Of a stretch of 64,000 nucleotides of DNA, positions 35,676 through 44,009 are shown one piece after another; within the stretch, counting starts at the first letter, position 1; each line of letters opens with the position of its first letter. A model generated the notes under the pieces. It had not been told where the DNA came from. It saw only the letters and a program-made list of their open reading frames with translations, and made no database searches. A program made the translations under genes and the position numbers. The stretch is from Mesorhizobium sp. CA14 (GTDB lineage Bacteria > Pseudomonadota > Alphaproteobacteria > Rhizobiales > Rhizobiaceae), in NCBI RefSeq assembly GCF_020165195.1, contig NZ_JAIUHR010000008.1:1-64000 (forward strand), written 5' to 3'.

Positions 35676-36014
35676 ATGATCTCAAATAAGCTTATCGCCA
35701 ATGCGGAATCGGCAGCCGCGTTTCTCACTCTCATGGGCAACGAAAAGCGCCTCCTGATCGTGGCCTATCTGATGGATGGCGAAATGTCGGTCGGCGCCAT
35801 CGCCGAGAAGGTGCAGCTCAGCCAGTCCGCTCTGTCGCAGCATCTCGCCAAGCTGAGGGCACTCGATCTCGTCGAGACCCGGCGCGACCGCCAGATGATC
35901 TACTATTCCTGCAAGTCCGAAGCGGTGCGCGAATTGCTGCGCATGCTGGAAAGCATTTTCGGCGAAGGCGATCTTTCCCAGATGGCCTACCGGTTGCGCC
36001 GCGCCGGGGCTTGA
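35676..36014 (+). CDS. ArsR-family regulator, NolR-like
   Basis: A protein of 112 aa. The winged helix-turn-helix is AIAEKVQLSQSALSQHLAKLRALDLVETRRDRQMIYY, very like rhizobial NolR (VGLSQSALSQHLSKLR, VSTRRDAQTIYY). The metal-binding Cys pair of metal-sensing ArsR proteins is absent. NolR represses nodulation and other genes by binding as a dimer; whether this copy is the true orthologue cannot be decided, as it is shorter at both ends and lacks nod genes nearby. ATG 35676 follows a gggggat ribosome-binding site. Confidence 0.87.
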   Translation: MISNKLIANAESAAAFLTLMGNEKRLLIVAYLMDGEMSVGAIAEKVQLSQSALSQHLAKLRALDLVETRRDRQMIYYSCKSEAVRELLRMLESIFGEGDLSQMAYRLRRAGA

Positions 36015-36066
36015 CCCGCGGTTCCAGTCGCTCATACCTCGCCGACCACTCTTCGGCGAGGCATGC

Positions 36067-36864
36067 ATGAACCTCATCCCTATCGACGATCCCCAGGACC
36101 TGCGCGTCGCCGCTTATCTTGACATCCGCGAGCGCGATCTCGTCGGCCGGCAGGGCCGTTTCGTCGCCGAAGGCAAGGTGGTGCTCGACCTCCTGTTGTC
36201 GACGGGACGCTTCGCCGCCGAGTCTGCCCTCATCCTCCAAAACAGATTGGCTGGCGTCCAGGGGATCTTGCGCAAGGCGCCGCCGGATTTTCCGGTCTAT
36301 TTCGCCGCCGGTGACGTCATGGACCGGATCGCCGGCTTCCACATGCACCGCGGCATCCTGGCGATCGGCATGCGAGGCGCGCCGGCGCCCGCCGAAATTC
36401 TGGTGGAAACCTTGCCCCGGCGGGCGTTGGCCGTCGTCCTGGTCGGCATATCTAATCACGACAATATGGGGGCGATCTTCCGCAATGCAGCGGCTTTCGG
36501 CGCGGACGCGGTGCTGCTCGACCGGACCTGCTGCGATCCGCTCTACCGCAAGGCAATCCGTGTTTCGGTCGGCGCGGCGCTGAAGGTTCCCTTCGCCTTC
36601 TTCGGCGATACCGCGACCCTCACCGCGACGCTCGATCGGCTTGGCTTCAGCCAGTTCGCGCTATCGCCGGGCGGCACCACCGACATCCGGGCCGCGCAAC
36701 ATTCGGCCAGGCTGGCGCTCTATCTCGGCACCGAAGGCGAAGGCCTGCCGCAAGACCTGCTTGCCAGGCTGCACACGCTTCGGATCGGTATGGCGGAAGG
36801 TTTCGACAGCCTCAACGTCGCGGCAGCCTCGGCGATCGCCCTGCATCATTTTTCCGACCGTTAG
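36067..36864 (+). CDS. SpoU/TrmH-family RNA 2'-O-methyltransferase
   Basis: A protein of 265 aa. The SPOUT knot motifs are in order: motif 1 NHDNMGAIFRNAAAFGADAVLL, motif 2 LALYLGTEGEGLP and motif 3 FDSLNVAAASAIAL. The N-terminal ~100 residues form an RNA-binding extension (VAAYLDIRERDLVGRQGRFVAEGKVVLDLLL) like that of RlmB/TsnR proteins. It methylates ribose 2'-OH in tRNA or rRNA; the position is unknown. ATG 36067, close to the preceding regulator gene (52 bp), may share its transcript. Confidence 0.92.
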   Translation: MNLIPIDDPQDLRVAAYLDIRERDLVGRQGRFVAEGKVVLDLLLSTGRFAAESALILQNRLAGVQGILRKAPPDFPVYFAAGDVMDRIAGFHMHRGILAIGMRGAPAPAEILVETLPRRALAVVLVGISNHDNMGAIFRNAAAFGADAVLLDRTCCDPLYRKAIRVSVGAALKVPFAFFGDTATLTATLDRLGFSQFALSPGGTTDIRAAQHSARLALYLGTEGEGLPQDLLARLHTLRIGMAEGFDSLNVAAASAIALHHFSDR

Positions 36865-36904
36865 CAGTCCGCAGAAACGACCCGGGGCCCTGCAATCGTC
36901 TTCA

Positions 36905-38047
36905 TCAGCTGGACGAGCCGGCCTTCTGCAAAGCCCTCACGCGGTCGGCAAGGCTGACGCCGCGGCCAGTTTGCTGCTCCTCGCCCGCCAGTGCCTTGGC
37001 GATGGGCGAATCCGGCCCATCGAGCTTCATCGTCAGATTGACGACCTCGGCCGCCAGTTCGTTCATCTGTTCGCGAAGGCCGGCGCCGGAACGTGCATCG
37101 CCCGCCGATTCCGGCATTGCCGTCCCCGAGGCGGCAAGATCGATTTTCAGCCGCTTGTTTTCACGCGCCAGCGCCGTCAGCCTTGTCTCCAGCCGTTCCC
37201 GGTCGCCCTCGAGCTTGGCGATTGCCTTGTCGACATCGTCACTTTTCGCATCCGAGCCGGCAGCCAGCCGCGCGACGCCGTTTGCCGCAGCCGTCTCCTT
37301 CGAACGTTCGCGCATTCGAGCGAGGTCCTTCTCGCGCCGGTCGAGCTTTTCCTCGCGGTCGGCAAGCGTGGCGAGCAGCCGCTCCACCTTCTTCTCGAGC
37401 TCGGCCGTTTTCTTCTTCTCGACTTTCAACGCTTCGCGCGCAGCCTTGCTTTCCGACGCGATTTCCTGGTTGCGCCGATCCGCCTCCTTGCGCTGGCCTT
37501 TGAGCAACGCGATGTCGCTGGCGAGCTTTTCCAGTTCGGATTCGCGCGCGACCAGCTCGATCTGGCGGTTGGAGGACGAGAAACTGGCGTCGTCATACAT
37601 CTGCTCGAGCTTTTGCAGCTCCAGCGTGCGCTTCTCCAAAGCCCGCTCCGCCTGTGCGAGCTTTTCCGACAGGCGGTGCAGATCCTCCTCGCGCTGCCTG
37701 AGCTCCGCATTTTTGGCCTGCAGATCGGAGAGCGCCTGGATCTTGTCCTTCTGTTCGACCGCGAGCCCCTTCAAGGCCTCGCGCCCGCGACCAATCTCGA
37801 CCAGTTGCTCGGCCACCTTCTCCTGCAGATTCTTGACGATTATCTCCAGTCGGCGCGTCGTCATGGCATATTCCGCGCGGACCCGGTCCTTGTCCGCCTG
37901 GATCTCGGCTTGTGTCAGCGGCAATGAAGCCTCGATGCGCCTGCGCGTCAGGACAACGGCCCGCCGCCAGACCGCCGGCGCGACCAGCGTCACGAGAAAA
38001 ACGGCGCAAAGGAAACCGAGTACGAAGAACAGGACCGACTGGACCAA
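36905..38047 (-). CDS. Membrane-anchored long coiled-coil protein
   Basis: A protein of 380 aa with a TTG start at 38047. One N-terminal transmembrane helix (VLFFVLGFLCAVFLVTLVAPAVW, about 5-27) is followed by an almost continuous coiled coil to about residue 300, with heptads rich in Glu, Lys, Arg and Leu (for example KKTAELEKKVERLLATLADRE). A less charged tail ends in GEEQQTGRGVSLADRVRALQKAG. Possibly a structural or tethering protein of the envelope; no family is recognised. The nearby cell-cycle genes make a division or polarity role worth testing, but there is no direct evidence. Confidence 0.8.
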   Translation of the reverse strand: MVQSVLFFVLGFLCAVFLVTLVAPAVWRRAVVLTRRRIEASLPLTQAEIQADKDRVRAEYAMTTRRLEIIVKNLQEKVAEQLVEIGRGREALKGLAVEQKDKIQALSDLQAKNAELRQREEDLHRLSEKLAQAERALEKRTLELQKLEQMYDDASFSSSNRQIELVARESELEKLASDIALLKGQRKEADRRNQEIASESKAAREALKVEKKKTAELEKKVERLLATLADREEKLDRREKDLARMRERSKETAAANGVARLAAGSDAKSDDVDKAIAKLEGDRERLETRLTALARENKRLKIDLAASGTAMPESAGDARSGAGLREQMNELAAEVVNLTMKLDGPDSPIAKALAGEEQQTGRGVSLADRVRALQKAGSSS

Positions 38048-38181
38048 GGCGTGCTATCCACTTTACGGAGCGGCAATCGCAGGATTGTGCCATCTTGGCA
38101 TGGCGGAAATTCAACGCCGCGGCAAGAGCTTGCCGCGGCGCGATCAGCACAGTCCGAGCGGTTGTCGCGAGCGCAATCCGA

Positions 38182-38763
38182 TCAGAACGGGTTCCAGGTC
38201 GGCCTTTCGGTGAGCTTCAGATAGCCGAGATTGACCCCGAGACGAGCTCCGACGCCGGTGCGGATCGGCACGAGCAGCACCCGGTTGCTCTGCAGCACGT
38301 TGAAGCCGACGCCGGCGATGACATAGGCGGAGCCGGCAACGCCGCCGAAGCGGTTATAGAGGCTGCTGATGTCGTCGAGGTTGTAGACGAGCATCATCAC
38401 CCGGGAGCCCTCGCCGCCGAAATCCCAGCCGAGCGAAGGACCTTGCCAGAACACCTTATGGTCGCCGGCGTTCTTGGTGTAGAGCGTCCCCTCGCCATAG
38501 GTCAGGCCACCGATCAGGGCGCCGGATCCTTCCTCGCCGAGCAGGTAGCCATTGGGCAGGCCGTAGGAGGCAAAGATCTTCTCGACGACGGTGGCCAGGC
38601 CGCCGGACGTCTCGCCGAAGAATTTATGACCGGAATCGACGATTTCCTGAGCGGTGTACTGCTGAGCCCGCGACGCTGAGGTCGAAAGGACCAAAGCCGC
38701 AAGGAGTGTGATGGTCATGGTGAGGACGCGGACGAACGTCCGGTCGTAGTATCGGGAAAACAT
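38182..38763 (-). CDS. DUF1134 (SYLF/YSC84-like) exported protein
   Basis: A protein of 193 aa. The signal peptide (TMTITLLAALVLSTSASRAQ) is followed by the DUF1134 pattern: YTAQEIVDSGHKFFGETSGGLATVVEKIF, YGLPNGYLLGEEGSGALIGGLTYGEG, and GWDFGGEGSRVMMLVYNLD. DUF1134 is related to lipid-binding SYLF/YSC84 domains, so a periplasmic or outer-membrane lipid-associated role is plausible. It is conserved in alphaproteobacteria, with no experimental function that I know. Confidence 0.9.
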   Translation of the reverse strand: MFSRYYDRTFVRVLTMTITLLAALVLSTSASRAQQYTAQEIVDSGHKFFGETSGGLATVVEKIFASYGLPNGYLLGEEGSGALIGGLTYGEGTLYTKNAGDHKVFWQGPSLGWDFGGEGSRVMMLVYNLDDISSLYNRFGGVAGSAYVIAGVGFNVLQSNRVLLVPIRTGVGARLGVNLGYLKLTERPTWNPF

Positions 38764-39099
38764 GCTTCCAATCTCCGTCAGGGAGCACTTTCGCCGACGC
38801 CTCGCACCCCTGCGGCTCTTGCCGGCCGTTCAGGGTGGCTATCCCACGCAAATTATGCCGTAATCCTTTTTCAACCATTAAGCTCCCACACGAAGATGGC
38901 GGTTCGAAGGCTGCGCTTGCGCCTCGGCGGCGTGTTTCCCCCGCGAATACACCATTTTCGCCCTCGACAATTTTGGATTTGTTGATGCGCGCTCGGGCCC
39001 TGTGTATTCAGAAAGCCTTGGAAAAGAGCGTGATTCGTGTGGGCAGGCGCGAAACGGTCGCTCGGCCATGAACAAGTGACTTAAGCAGGGATTTCGCCG
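38764..39099. other. Non-coding region between the divergent DUF1134 and chpT genes
   Basis: 336 bp. It must carry the promoters of both genes. No open frame, RNA gene or repeat stands out, and I found no TTAA-N7-TTAA CtrA box. The chpT ribosome-binding site (agggat) is at about 39086-39092. Confidence 0.5.
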
Positions 39100-39729
39100 A
39101 TGGCCGAGCTTTTCACCCTTTCCGCGCCTGATCTCGCGGCGCTGCTTTGCAGCCGCGTCTGCCACGACATCATTTCGCCGGTGGGCGCAATCAACAACGG
39201 CCTCGAACTGCTCGACGAGGGCGGCGCCGACGAAGACGCCATGAAGCTCATTCGCCAGAGCGCCAAAAACGCCTCGGCGCGGCTGCAGTTCGCCCGCATT
39301 GCCTTCGGCGCCGCGGGCTCCGCCGGCATGATGATCGACACCGGCGATGCCGAGGCCGTGGCCATTGCTTTCTTGAAGAACGAAAAGCCGGAACTGGTTT
39401 GGAACGGGCCCCGGGCACTCCTGCCCAAGAACAAGGTCAAGCTGCTGCTCAACCTCATTCTCGTCGCCAACGCGGCCATACCGCGCGGCGGCAAACTGGT
39501 GATCACGCTGGAGAGTCTCGAAACCGAGCCGCGTTTTTCGCTATCGGCCAGCGGCCCGATGCTGCGCGTGCCGCCGAAATTCCTCGAACTGCATTCCGGC
39601 CACAAGCCGGAGGAGCCGATCGACGCCCATTCGGTCCAGCCTTACTACACGCTGCTTCTGGCGCGTGAGGCCAATATGACGATCTCGATCCACGCGACAG
39701 CCGACGAGATCGTGCTGACGGCTGCATAA
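39100..39729 (+). CDS. chpT: Histidine phosphotransferase ChpT
   Basis: A protein of 209 aa. The phospho-accepting His22 lies in SRVCHDIISPVGAINNGLELL, the ChpT DHp-like helix, and the C-terminal half is a degenerate ATPase-like domain (NKVKLLLNLILVANAAIPRGG). In Caulobacter and Brucella ChpT carries phosphate from the CckA hybrid kinase to CtrA and CpdR. Its position 0.7 kb from ctrA, convergent and with a response regulator between, supports the assignment. ATG 39100 follows agggat. Confidence 0.93.
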   Translation: MAELFTLSAPDLAALLCSRVCHDIISPVGAINNGLELLDEGGADEDAMKLIRQSAKNASARLQFARIAFGAAGSAGMMIDTGDAEAVAIAFLKNEKPELVWNGPRALLPKNKVKLLLNLILVANAAIPRGGKLVITLESLETEPRFSLSASGPMLRVPPKFLELHSGHKPEEPIDAHSVQPYYTLLLAREANMTISIHATADEIVLTAA

Positions 39730-39951
39730 GAAAAGCCGAAATATCCTTTACCGCTGATATTTGTGCTGGCAGTGCAGGTCGAGCAATGCCAGCCGCAGTC
39801 CGTGTAACGGTGCCGCGAGCCAAACCGCGCGATATGCCTGTTTGGAAAAACTTTACCTAACGGCTTTTCGGCTTCTTTACCGGATTGGGCTATGGTGCTT
39901 TCCGGTTACCCGGAGGTTGCCGGTTCTGCAGATGGCAAAGAGGACCCGGAC

Positions 39952-40320
39952 ATGAAGCGCTGCCTGTTCGTCGATGATTCGAGCGTCATCAGGAAGGTCG
40001 CAAAACGCATTCTTGGCGGCTCGGATCTGATTGTCATCGAGGCGTCGACCGGGGTCGAGGCTGCCGAAATCTGCGCAGGCGACATGCCGGACGTGATTGT
40101 CATCGACGGTGGTCTTGCCGACATCCAGGCGGTCGACCTCATTCGCCGCATCCGCGCCATCGAAGCTCCCGTCAAGCCGCAGATCCTGGTCTCGCTGGTC
40201 GAGGTCGACGTCGCGGCGATCATGCGCGCCAAGCGCGCTGGCGCTCAAGGCTATCTGCTGAAGCCCTTCAACCGCGCGCAACTGCTCGAAAGCTTCCGTT
40301 TCCTCAAAATCGCCGCCTGA
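39952..40320 (+). CDS. Single-domain response regulator
   Basis: A protein of 122 aa from ATG 39952 (gagga upstream); an ATG at 39892 would add 20 residues without support. It is a CheY-like receiver with no output domain: acidic pair Asp8-Asp9 (FVDDSS), phospho-acceptor Asp52 (VIVIDGG), the Ser at the conserved Thr/Ser position (ILVSLVEV) and Lys in GYLLKPF. The sequence VRKVAKRIL differs from CpdR and DivK. Lying between chpT and ctrA, it may be an additional acceptor or competitor in the CckA-ChpT relay; this is inference from position. Confidence 0.9.
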   Translation: MKRCLFVDDSSVIRKVAKRILGGSDLIVIEASTGVEAAEICAGDMPDVIVIDGGLADIQAVDLIRRIRAIEAPVKPQILVSLVEVDVAAIMRAKRAGAQGYLLKPFNRAQLLESFRFLKIAA

Positions 40321-40333
40321 TTCGCGGCAACCG

Positions 40334-40377
40334 ATTCGAACAAAAAACCCGGCCGGAGCCGGGTTTTTCGTTCGAAT
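40334..40377. terminator. Bidirectional terminator between the response regulator and ctrA
   Basis: aaaaacccggc (40343-40353) pairs perfectly with gccgggttttt (40358-40368) across cgga, giving a T-run on either strand. The outer arms attcgaac (40334-40341) and gttcgaat (40370-40377) extend it. Placed between convergent stops, it serves both genes. Confidence 0.92.
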
Positions 40378-40389
40378 TACCTGGACCGC

Positions 40390-41085
40390 CTACGCGCTGA
40401 CGCGGATATCTTCCGGCTCGCGCAGCACATAGCCGCGGCCCCACACCGTCTCGATATAGTTCTGGCCGCCGGACGCCGCGTCGAGCTTCTTGCGCAGCTT
40501 GCAGATGAAGACGTCGATGATCTTCAGCTCCGGCTCGTCCATGCCGCCATAGAGATGGTTGAGGAACATTTCCTTGGTGAGCGTCGTGCCCTTGCGCAGG
40601 GAGAGCAGCTCCAGCATCTGATACTCCTTGCCGGTCAGGTGCACGCGCTGGCCGCCGACCTCGACCGTCTTGGCGTCGAGATTGACCACAAGGTCGCCGG
40701 TGGTGATGACCGACTGGGCATGGCCCTTGGAGCGGCGCACGATCGCATGGATGCGCGCCACCAGTTCGTCCTTATGGAAGGGCTTGGTCATATAATCGTC
40801 GGCGCCGAAGCCAAGGCCGCGCACCTTGTCCTCGATGCCGGCCATGCCGGAGAGGATCAGGATCGGCGTCTTGACCTTGGAAAGGCGCAGCGTGCGCAGG
40901 ACTTCATAGCCCGACATGTCGGGGAGATTGAGGTCCAGAAGGATGATGTCGTAATCGTAGAGCTTGCCGAGATCGACACCCTCTTCGCCGAGATCGGTCG
41001 TATAGACGTTGAAGCTCTCCGATTTCAGCATCAATTCGATGCTCTGTGCGGTTGCACTGTCATCTTCAATCAGCAGAACACGCAT
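40390..41085 (-). CDS. ctrA: Cell-cycle response regulator CtrA
   Basis: A protein of 231 aa, an OmpR-type regulator and master transcription factor of the alphaproteobacterial cell cycle. The receiver has Asp51 ([15 protein letters not shown]) and Lys in DYMTKPF. The DNA-binding winged helix includes [50 protein letters not shown], which is nearly invariant in CtrA; only the [16 protein letters not shown] segment is needed to recognise it. The C-terminal IRVSA ends in hydrophobic/Ala residues as required for ClpXP degradation. Upstream lie three GANTC sites and several TTAA half-sites, suggesting CcrM- and CtrA-dependent control. Confidence 0.97.
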   Translation of the reverse strand: MRVLLIEDDSATAQSIELMLKSESFNVYTTDLGEEGVDLGKLYDYDIILLDLNLPDMSGYEVLRTLRLSKVKTPILILSGMAGIEDKVRGLGFGADDYMTKPFHKDELVARIHAIVRRSKGHAQSVITTGDLVVNLDAKTVEVGGQRVHLTGKEYQMLELLSLRKGTTLTKEMFLNHLYGGMDEPELKIIDVFICKLRKKLDAASGGQNYIETVWGRGYVLREPEDIRVSA

Positions 41086-41174
41086 TTCATTCCCCTTTTC
41101 TGCTGCCGGACCATCTCACGACCCGTCCGGGACCCGGAGCAGTGATTGCCTGAACAGAAGGTGACACCGAGTGG

Positions 41175-41384
41175 TTAACAAATCCTAATTTCGTGTCGTC
41201 CACGATACCAGATTTTTTAACCCCTTTCTACACCCACTTGAATTTAATAACGAATCACAGACCAAAACCGCTAATGCACCACATTAATAAGTAAGCCTAA
41301 GTGACTCCAGAGACTCGCTGGCCCGGGCTTCCCGCCGCAGCCGGAATTTTTACCCGGCCTTAAGTCCTCGCCCGTATGATTAAC
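41175..41384. promoter_or_regulatory. ctrA upstream region: GANTC cluster and TTAA half-sites
   Basis: GANTC methylation sites lie at 41252-41256 (gaatc), 41303-41307 and 41312-41316 (gactc twice). TTAA tetramers lie at 41175, 41217, 41244, 41284, 41360 and 41380. None forms a perfect TTAA-N7-TTAA pair. The whole 448-bp gap (41086-41533) between ctrA and the FliJ-like gene is otherwise without genes. Confidence 0.55.
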
Positions 41385-41533
41385 AATGCCCGTAAACGAA
41401 TGGTTACCGCCGGCAAAAATCTTTAGGGCTTTGTTTCCCATAGCCCAGGGAAAGCCGGGGGAAACGGGCGGCGCTTGGATCGTTCCGGGCGGACTGGGCG
41501 GTATGCAGGTGTGCGTTTGCGGAGTATCGAGTC

Positions 41534-41911
41534 ATGAAGTCACGTGAAAACCTCGTTCGACTGAAGCAGTTTCAGGTGAATGAGAAGCGGCGGCAGCTCT
41601 TGCAGCTGGACATGATGATCGCCGAGTTCGAGCGCATGGCCGTCGAGCTGGAAGCGCAGATCATCGCCGAAGAGAAAAAAGCCGGCATCACCGACATCAA
41701 CCATTTCGCCTATCCGACCTTCGCTAAGGCGGCCCGCCTGCGCCGCGACAACCTCAGAAACTCACAAAGCGACCTCGCTCAGCAGCGAAGCACCGCCGAA
41801 TCATTACTCGGCGAAGCTGAAGCGGAGCTGTCCAAGGCGGAGATGCTGGAATCGCGGGATACCAAGATCCGCGAGGCCGAAACAGGCGGCCGCAGCGCCA
41901 TGATCGGCTGA
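41534..41911 (+). CDS. FliJ-like flagellar export/coiled-coil protein
   Basis: A protein of 125 aa, almost all coiled coil: LVRLKQFQVNEKRRQLLQLDMMIAEFERMAVELE and SQSDLAQQRSTAESLLGEAEAELSKAEMLESR. The N-terminal MKSRENLVRLKQFQVNEKRR resembles FliJ, a chaperone-like part of the flagellar type III export ATPase. In several alphaproteobacteria a FliJ-like gene sits next to ctrA, which supports the call. No other flagellar gene is in the window. It is divergent from ctrA, so the two promoters share the region upstream. Confidence 0.78.
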   Translation: MKSRENLVRLKQFQVNEKRRQLLQLDMMIAEFERMAVELEAQIIAEEKKAGITDINHFAYPTFAKAARLRRDNLRNSQSDLAQQRSTAESLLGEAEAELSKAEMLESRDTKIREAETGGRSAMIG

Positions 41912-41994
41912 TCGCCGGGCATATTCGCACTCCTGCCGGTAGACCTTCCGGCATCTTCAGAACCGGCAATCGACGGAAACCGGTCTCGCCGTCT

Positions 41995-42396
41995 TCACGG
42001 CATAGCAGCCTTCTCGCTGTGATCGGCCGATGCCCGGGCTCGGGCATCCTTGATTTCGGATGCATGCCCTTCCGCCCAGGAGCGGATCTGGCTGAGCAGG
42101 CCCGCGAGGTTCTGGCCAAGCTCCGTCAGCTCATACTCCACGCGCGGCGGAATGACCGCAAACACCTCGCGCCGCACAAGGCCGTCACGCTCCAGCACGC
42201 GCAGCGTCTGGGTCAGCATTTTGGGCGTGATGCCCTCCAGCTTGCGCGCCAGCTCGCCATTGCGCAGCCGGCCCCGCCGCAGCGCACAGACGGTGAGATA
42301 CACCCATTTGCTTGCCAGCATTTCGAGCACGGTATGCGACGGGCAGGTGCGCCGGAACGCGTCGTAGCCACAGGGGGATATGTCCTCGCTATCCAT
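41995..42396 (-). CDS. HxlR-family transcriptional regulator
   Basis: A protein of 133 aa from ATG 42396 (MDSEDISPCGYDAF). The HxlR winged helix has the typical N-terminal Cys (RRTCPSHTVLEMLASKWVYLTVCAL) and helix-turn-helix LEGITPKMLTQTLRVLERDGLVRRE. A Cys of this kind senses quinones or aldehydes in some relatives (YodB, HypR). It is divergent from a quinone-oxidoreductase-like gene 91 bp away and probably represses it; a palindrome lies in between. Confidence 0.92.
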   Translation of the reverse strand: MDSEDISPCGYDAFRRTCPSHTVLEMLASKWVYLTVCALRRGRLRNGELARKLEGITPKMLTQTLRVLERDGLVRREVFAVIPPRVEYELTELGQNLAGLLSQIRSWAEGHASEIKDARARASADHSEKAAMP

Positions 42397-42442
42397 AAGG
42401 TGCCTATATATACAAAAAGTACATACTCGACAATCGAATATT

Positions 42443-42459
42443 ACTATCCAAATGATAGT
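42443..42459. promoter_or_regulatory. Putative HxlR operator
   Basis: actatc-caaat-gatagt, a perfect 6-bp inverted repeat with a 5-bp spacer, in the A+T-rich divergent region 29 bp before the oxidoreductase start. A second A+T-rich partial dyad (tatacaaaaagtacata, about 42408-42425) lies nearer the regulator. Confidence 0.55.
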
Positions 42460-42487
42460 GGCACATTCACTCGAACAGGAGGCGTTC

Positions 42488-43414
42488 ATGCGTGCCGTTA
42501 TTCAGACTTCCGTCGGCGGACCCGAGGTCCTTTTCGCCGCCGAGCAGCCCGACCCCGCGCCAAAGCCCGGTGAAGTGCTCGTCCGCGTCAAGGCGGCCGG
42601 CATCAACCCGGTCGATGGCGCCGTGCGCGGCGGTTTCGTTCCGCTGCTCGGCGAACCGCCTTTCATCCTTGGCTGGGATATTTCGGGGACCGTCGCGGCG
42701 CTCGGCCCCGGCGTGACCGCCTTCAAGCTCGGCGACGAGGTGTTCGGCATGCCGCGCTTCCCCAAACAGGCGGGCGCCTATGCTGAGCTTGCCGCGGCGC
42801 CGGCGAACGAGATCGCCGCGAAACCAGCAGCCATCGACCATACGCATGCCGCGGCCTTGCCGCTGGCCGGTCTGACGGCCTGGCAAGGCCTCGTCCGCCA
42901 TGGCGGCCTGCAAGCGGGGCAACGCGTGCTGGTTCATGCCGGAGCCGGTGGCGTCGGCCATCTGGCGGTGCAGATCGCCAAGGCGCGCGGCGCCTGGGTG
43001 GCCTCGACCGCCAGTCCGGACAAAACCGACTATGTCCGTTCGCTCGGCGCCGACGAGGTGATCGATTATACCAGCGACGATTTCACCGGGAAGGTCGGCA
43101 ATGTCGATCTGGTGCTGGATCCGATCGGCGGCGACCATGCCGACAAGTCGCTGGAAGTGCTGCGTGATGGCGGCGTTCTGGTGTCGTTGCTCGACGTTCA
43201 CGACGCTACGAGGGCGAAGGCCAGCGCGCGCGGTGTTCGCGTCGAGCGCATGTCTGTAGTGCCTGATCGCGAGGGCCTTGTCGAACTCGCCAGGTTGGTC
43301 GATGCTAAAAAGCTGATGCCGCATGTGGCCAAAGCTTTCCCGCTCGACCAGGCGGCCGCCGCTCATGCCTTCCTTGCGACCCGACCCATCGGCAAGGTCG
43401 TGCTGACTGTTTGA
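42488..43414 (+). CDS. NADPH:quinone oxidoreductase-like (MDR family) enzyme
   Basis: A protein of 308 aa from ATG 42488, with an aggagg site upstream. It is a zinc-free medium-chain dehydrogenase/reductase: GroES-like N-terminus (PKPGEVLVRVKAAGINPVDGAVRGG) and Rossmann NADPH site VHAGAGGVGHLAVQIAKARGAWV. No structural-zinc Cys cluster is present. It probably reduces quinones or enals in the cytoplasm. Its divergence from an HxlR regulator suggests induction by electrophilic stress. Confidence 0.93.
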   Translation: MRAVIQTSVGGPEVLFAAEQPDPAPKPGEVLVRVKAAGINPVDGAVRGGFVPLLGEPPFILGWDISGTVAALGPGVTAFKLGDEVFGMPRFPKQAGAYAELAAAPANEIAAKPAAIDHTHAAALPLAGLTAWQGLVRHGGLQAGQRVLVHAGAGGVGHLAVQIAKARGAWVASTASPDKTDYVRSLGADEVIDYTSDDFTGKVGNVDLVLDPIGGDHADKSLEVLRDGGVLVSLLDVHDATRAKASARGVRVERMSVVPDREGLVELARLVDAKKLMPHVAKAFPLDQAAAAHAFLATRPIGKVVLTV

Positions 43415-43432
43415 ATGGAAGGTGCTTCAAAC

Positions 43433-43462
43433 GCGAAGGGCGCGGAGTCCCGCGCCCTTCGC
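43433..43462. terminator. Bidirectional hairpin between the oxidoreductase and sciP
   Basis: gcgaagggcgcgg (43433-43445) pairs perfectly with ccgcgcccttcgc (43450-43462) across agtc, a 13-bp stem. Only short T-runs flank it (tcgtttt on the plus strand), but the position between two convergent stops supports a terminator role. Confidence 0.75.
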
Positions 43463-43480
43463 TCGTTTTCGGCCGGCAGC

Positions 43481-43756
43481 TTAATGCCGGTATTGCTGGA
43501 TTCGCGTGGTGCGGAGCCCGGCAAGGCCGTATTCGTCGATCGATGCCTGCCAGGAGAGAAATTCTTCGGTGGTGAGCTTGTAGCGCTGGCAGGCTTCTTC
43601 AAGGCTGAGCAGGCCGCCGCGCACCGCGGCGACCACTTCTGCCTTGCGCCGGATAACCCAGCGCCGCGTGTTCGTCGGCGGCAGATCGGCGATCGTAAGA
43701 GGGCTGCCGTCGGGCCCAATAACATACTTGACTCTAGGTCTAACCAGATCGGTCAT
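43481..43756 (-). CDS. sciP: CtrA inhibitor SciP (DUF1153)
   Basis: A protein of 91 aa. The DUF1153 sequence is unmistakable: VKYVIGPDGSPLTIADLPP, TRRWVIRRKAEVVAAVRGGLL, then LEEACQRYKLTTEEFLSWQ with a helix-turn-helix. In Caulobacter SciP binds CtrA and DNA and represses CtrA-activated genes in G1 phase. Its presence 2.4 kb from ctrA and with a CtrA-like box upstream suggests a feedback loop in which CtrA activates its own inhibitor. ATG 43756. Confidence 0.93.
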   Translation of the reverse strand: MTDLVRPRVKYVIGPDGSPLTIADLPPTNTRRWVIRRKAEVVAAVRGGLLSLEEACQRYKLTTEEFLSWQASIDEYGLAGLRTTRIQQYRH

Positions 43757-43823
43757 CGTACTCTCTACTAAAAACTCAAAGACCCAATCCCCGCCACAGT
43801 ACCGCCACAGCTTTAAAAATTGC

Positions 43824-43838
43824 CTAAGCGAACCCTAA
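43824..43838 (-). promoter_or_regulatory. Candidate CtrA box upstream of sciP
   Basis: ctaagcgaaccctaa on the plus strand is ttag-N7-ttag on the minus strand, one mismatch per half from TTAA-N7-TTAA. It lies 68 bp before the sciP start. A second, less well spaced pair (ttaggatatcgtttag) is at 43867-43882. The remaining gap to mnmA shows no gene. Confidence 0.5.
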
Positions 43839-44009
43839 TCACTAGGTAAGGATCGTGAACGCCCGGTTAGGATATCGTTTAGAATTTGAAACACCGGCTC
43901 CAGGCCCTGAAATTGCCGGTAATCTCGTCCTGGGTGGCAAGCTGGCGCAGACGTGGCGCTTGACCTATATTCCGGCCATTGGCATTGAGCGCCGCACAGT
44001 GAAAGCATC

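Noticed and set aside
41175..41190. Perfect CtrA box in the ctrA promoter
   Set aside because: ttaa-caaatcc-taat matches only one half of TTAA-N7-TTAA; reported only as a half-site.
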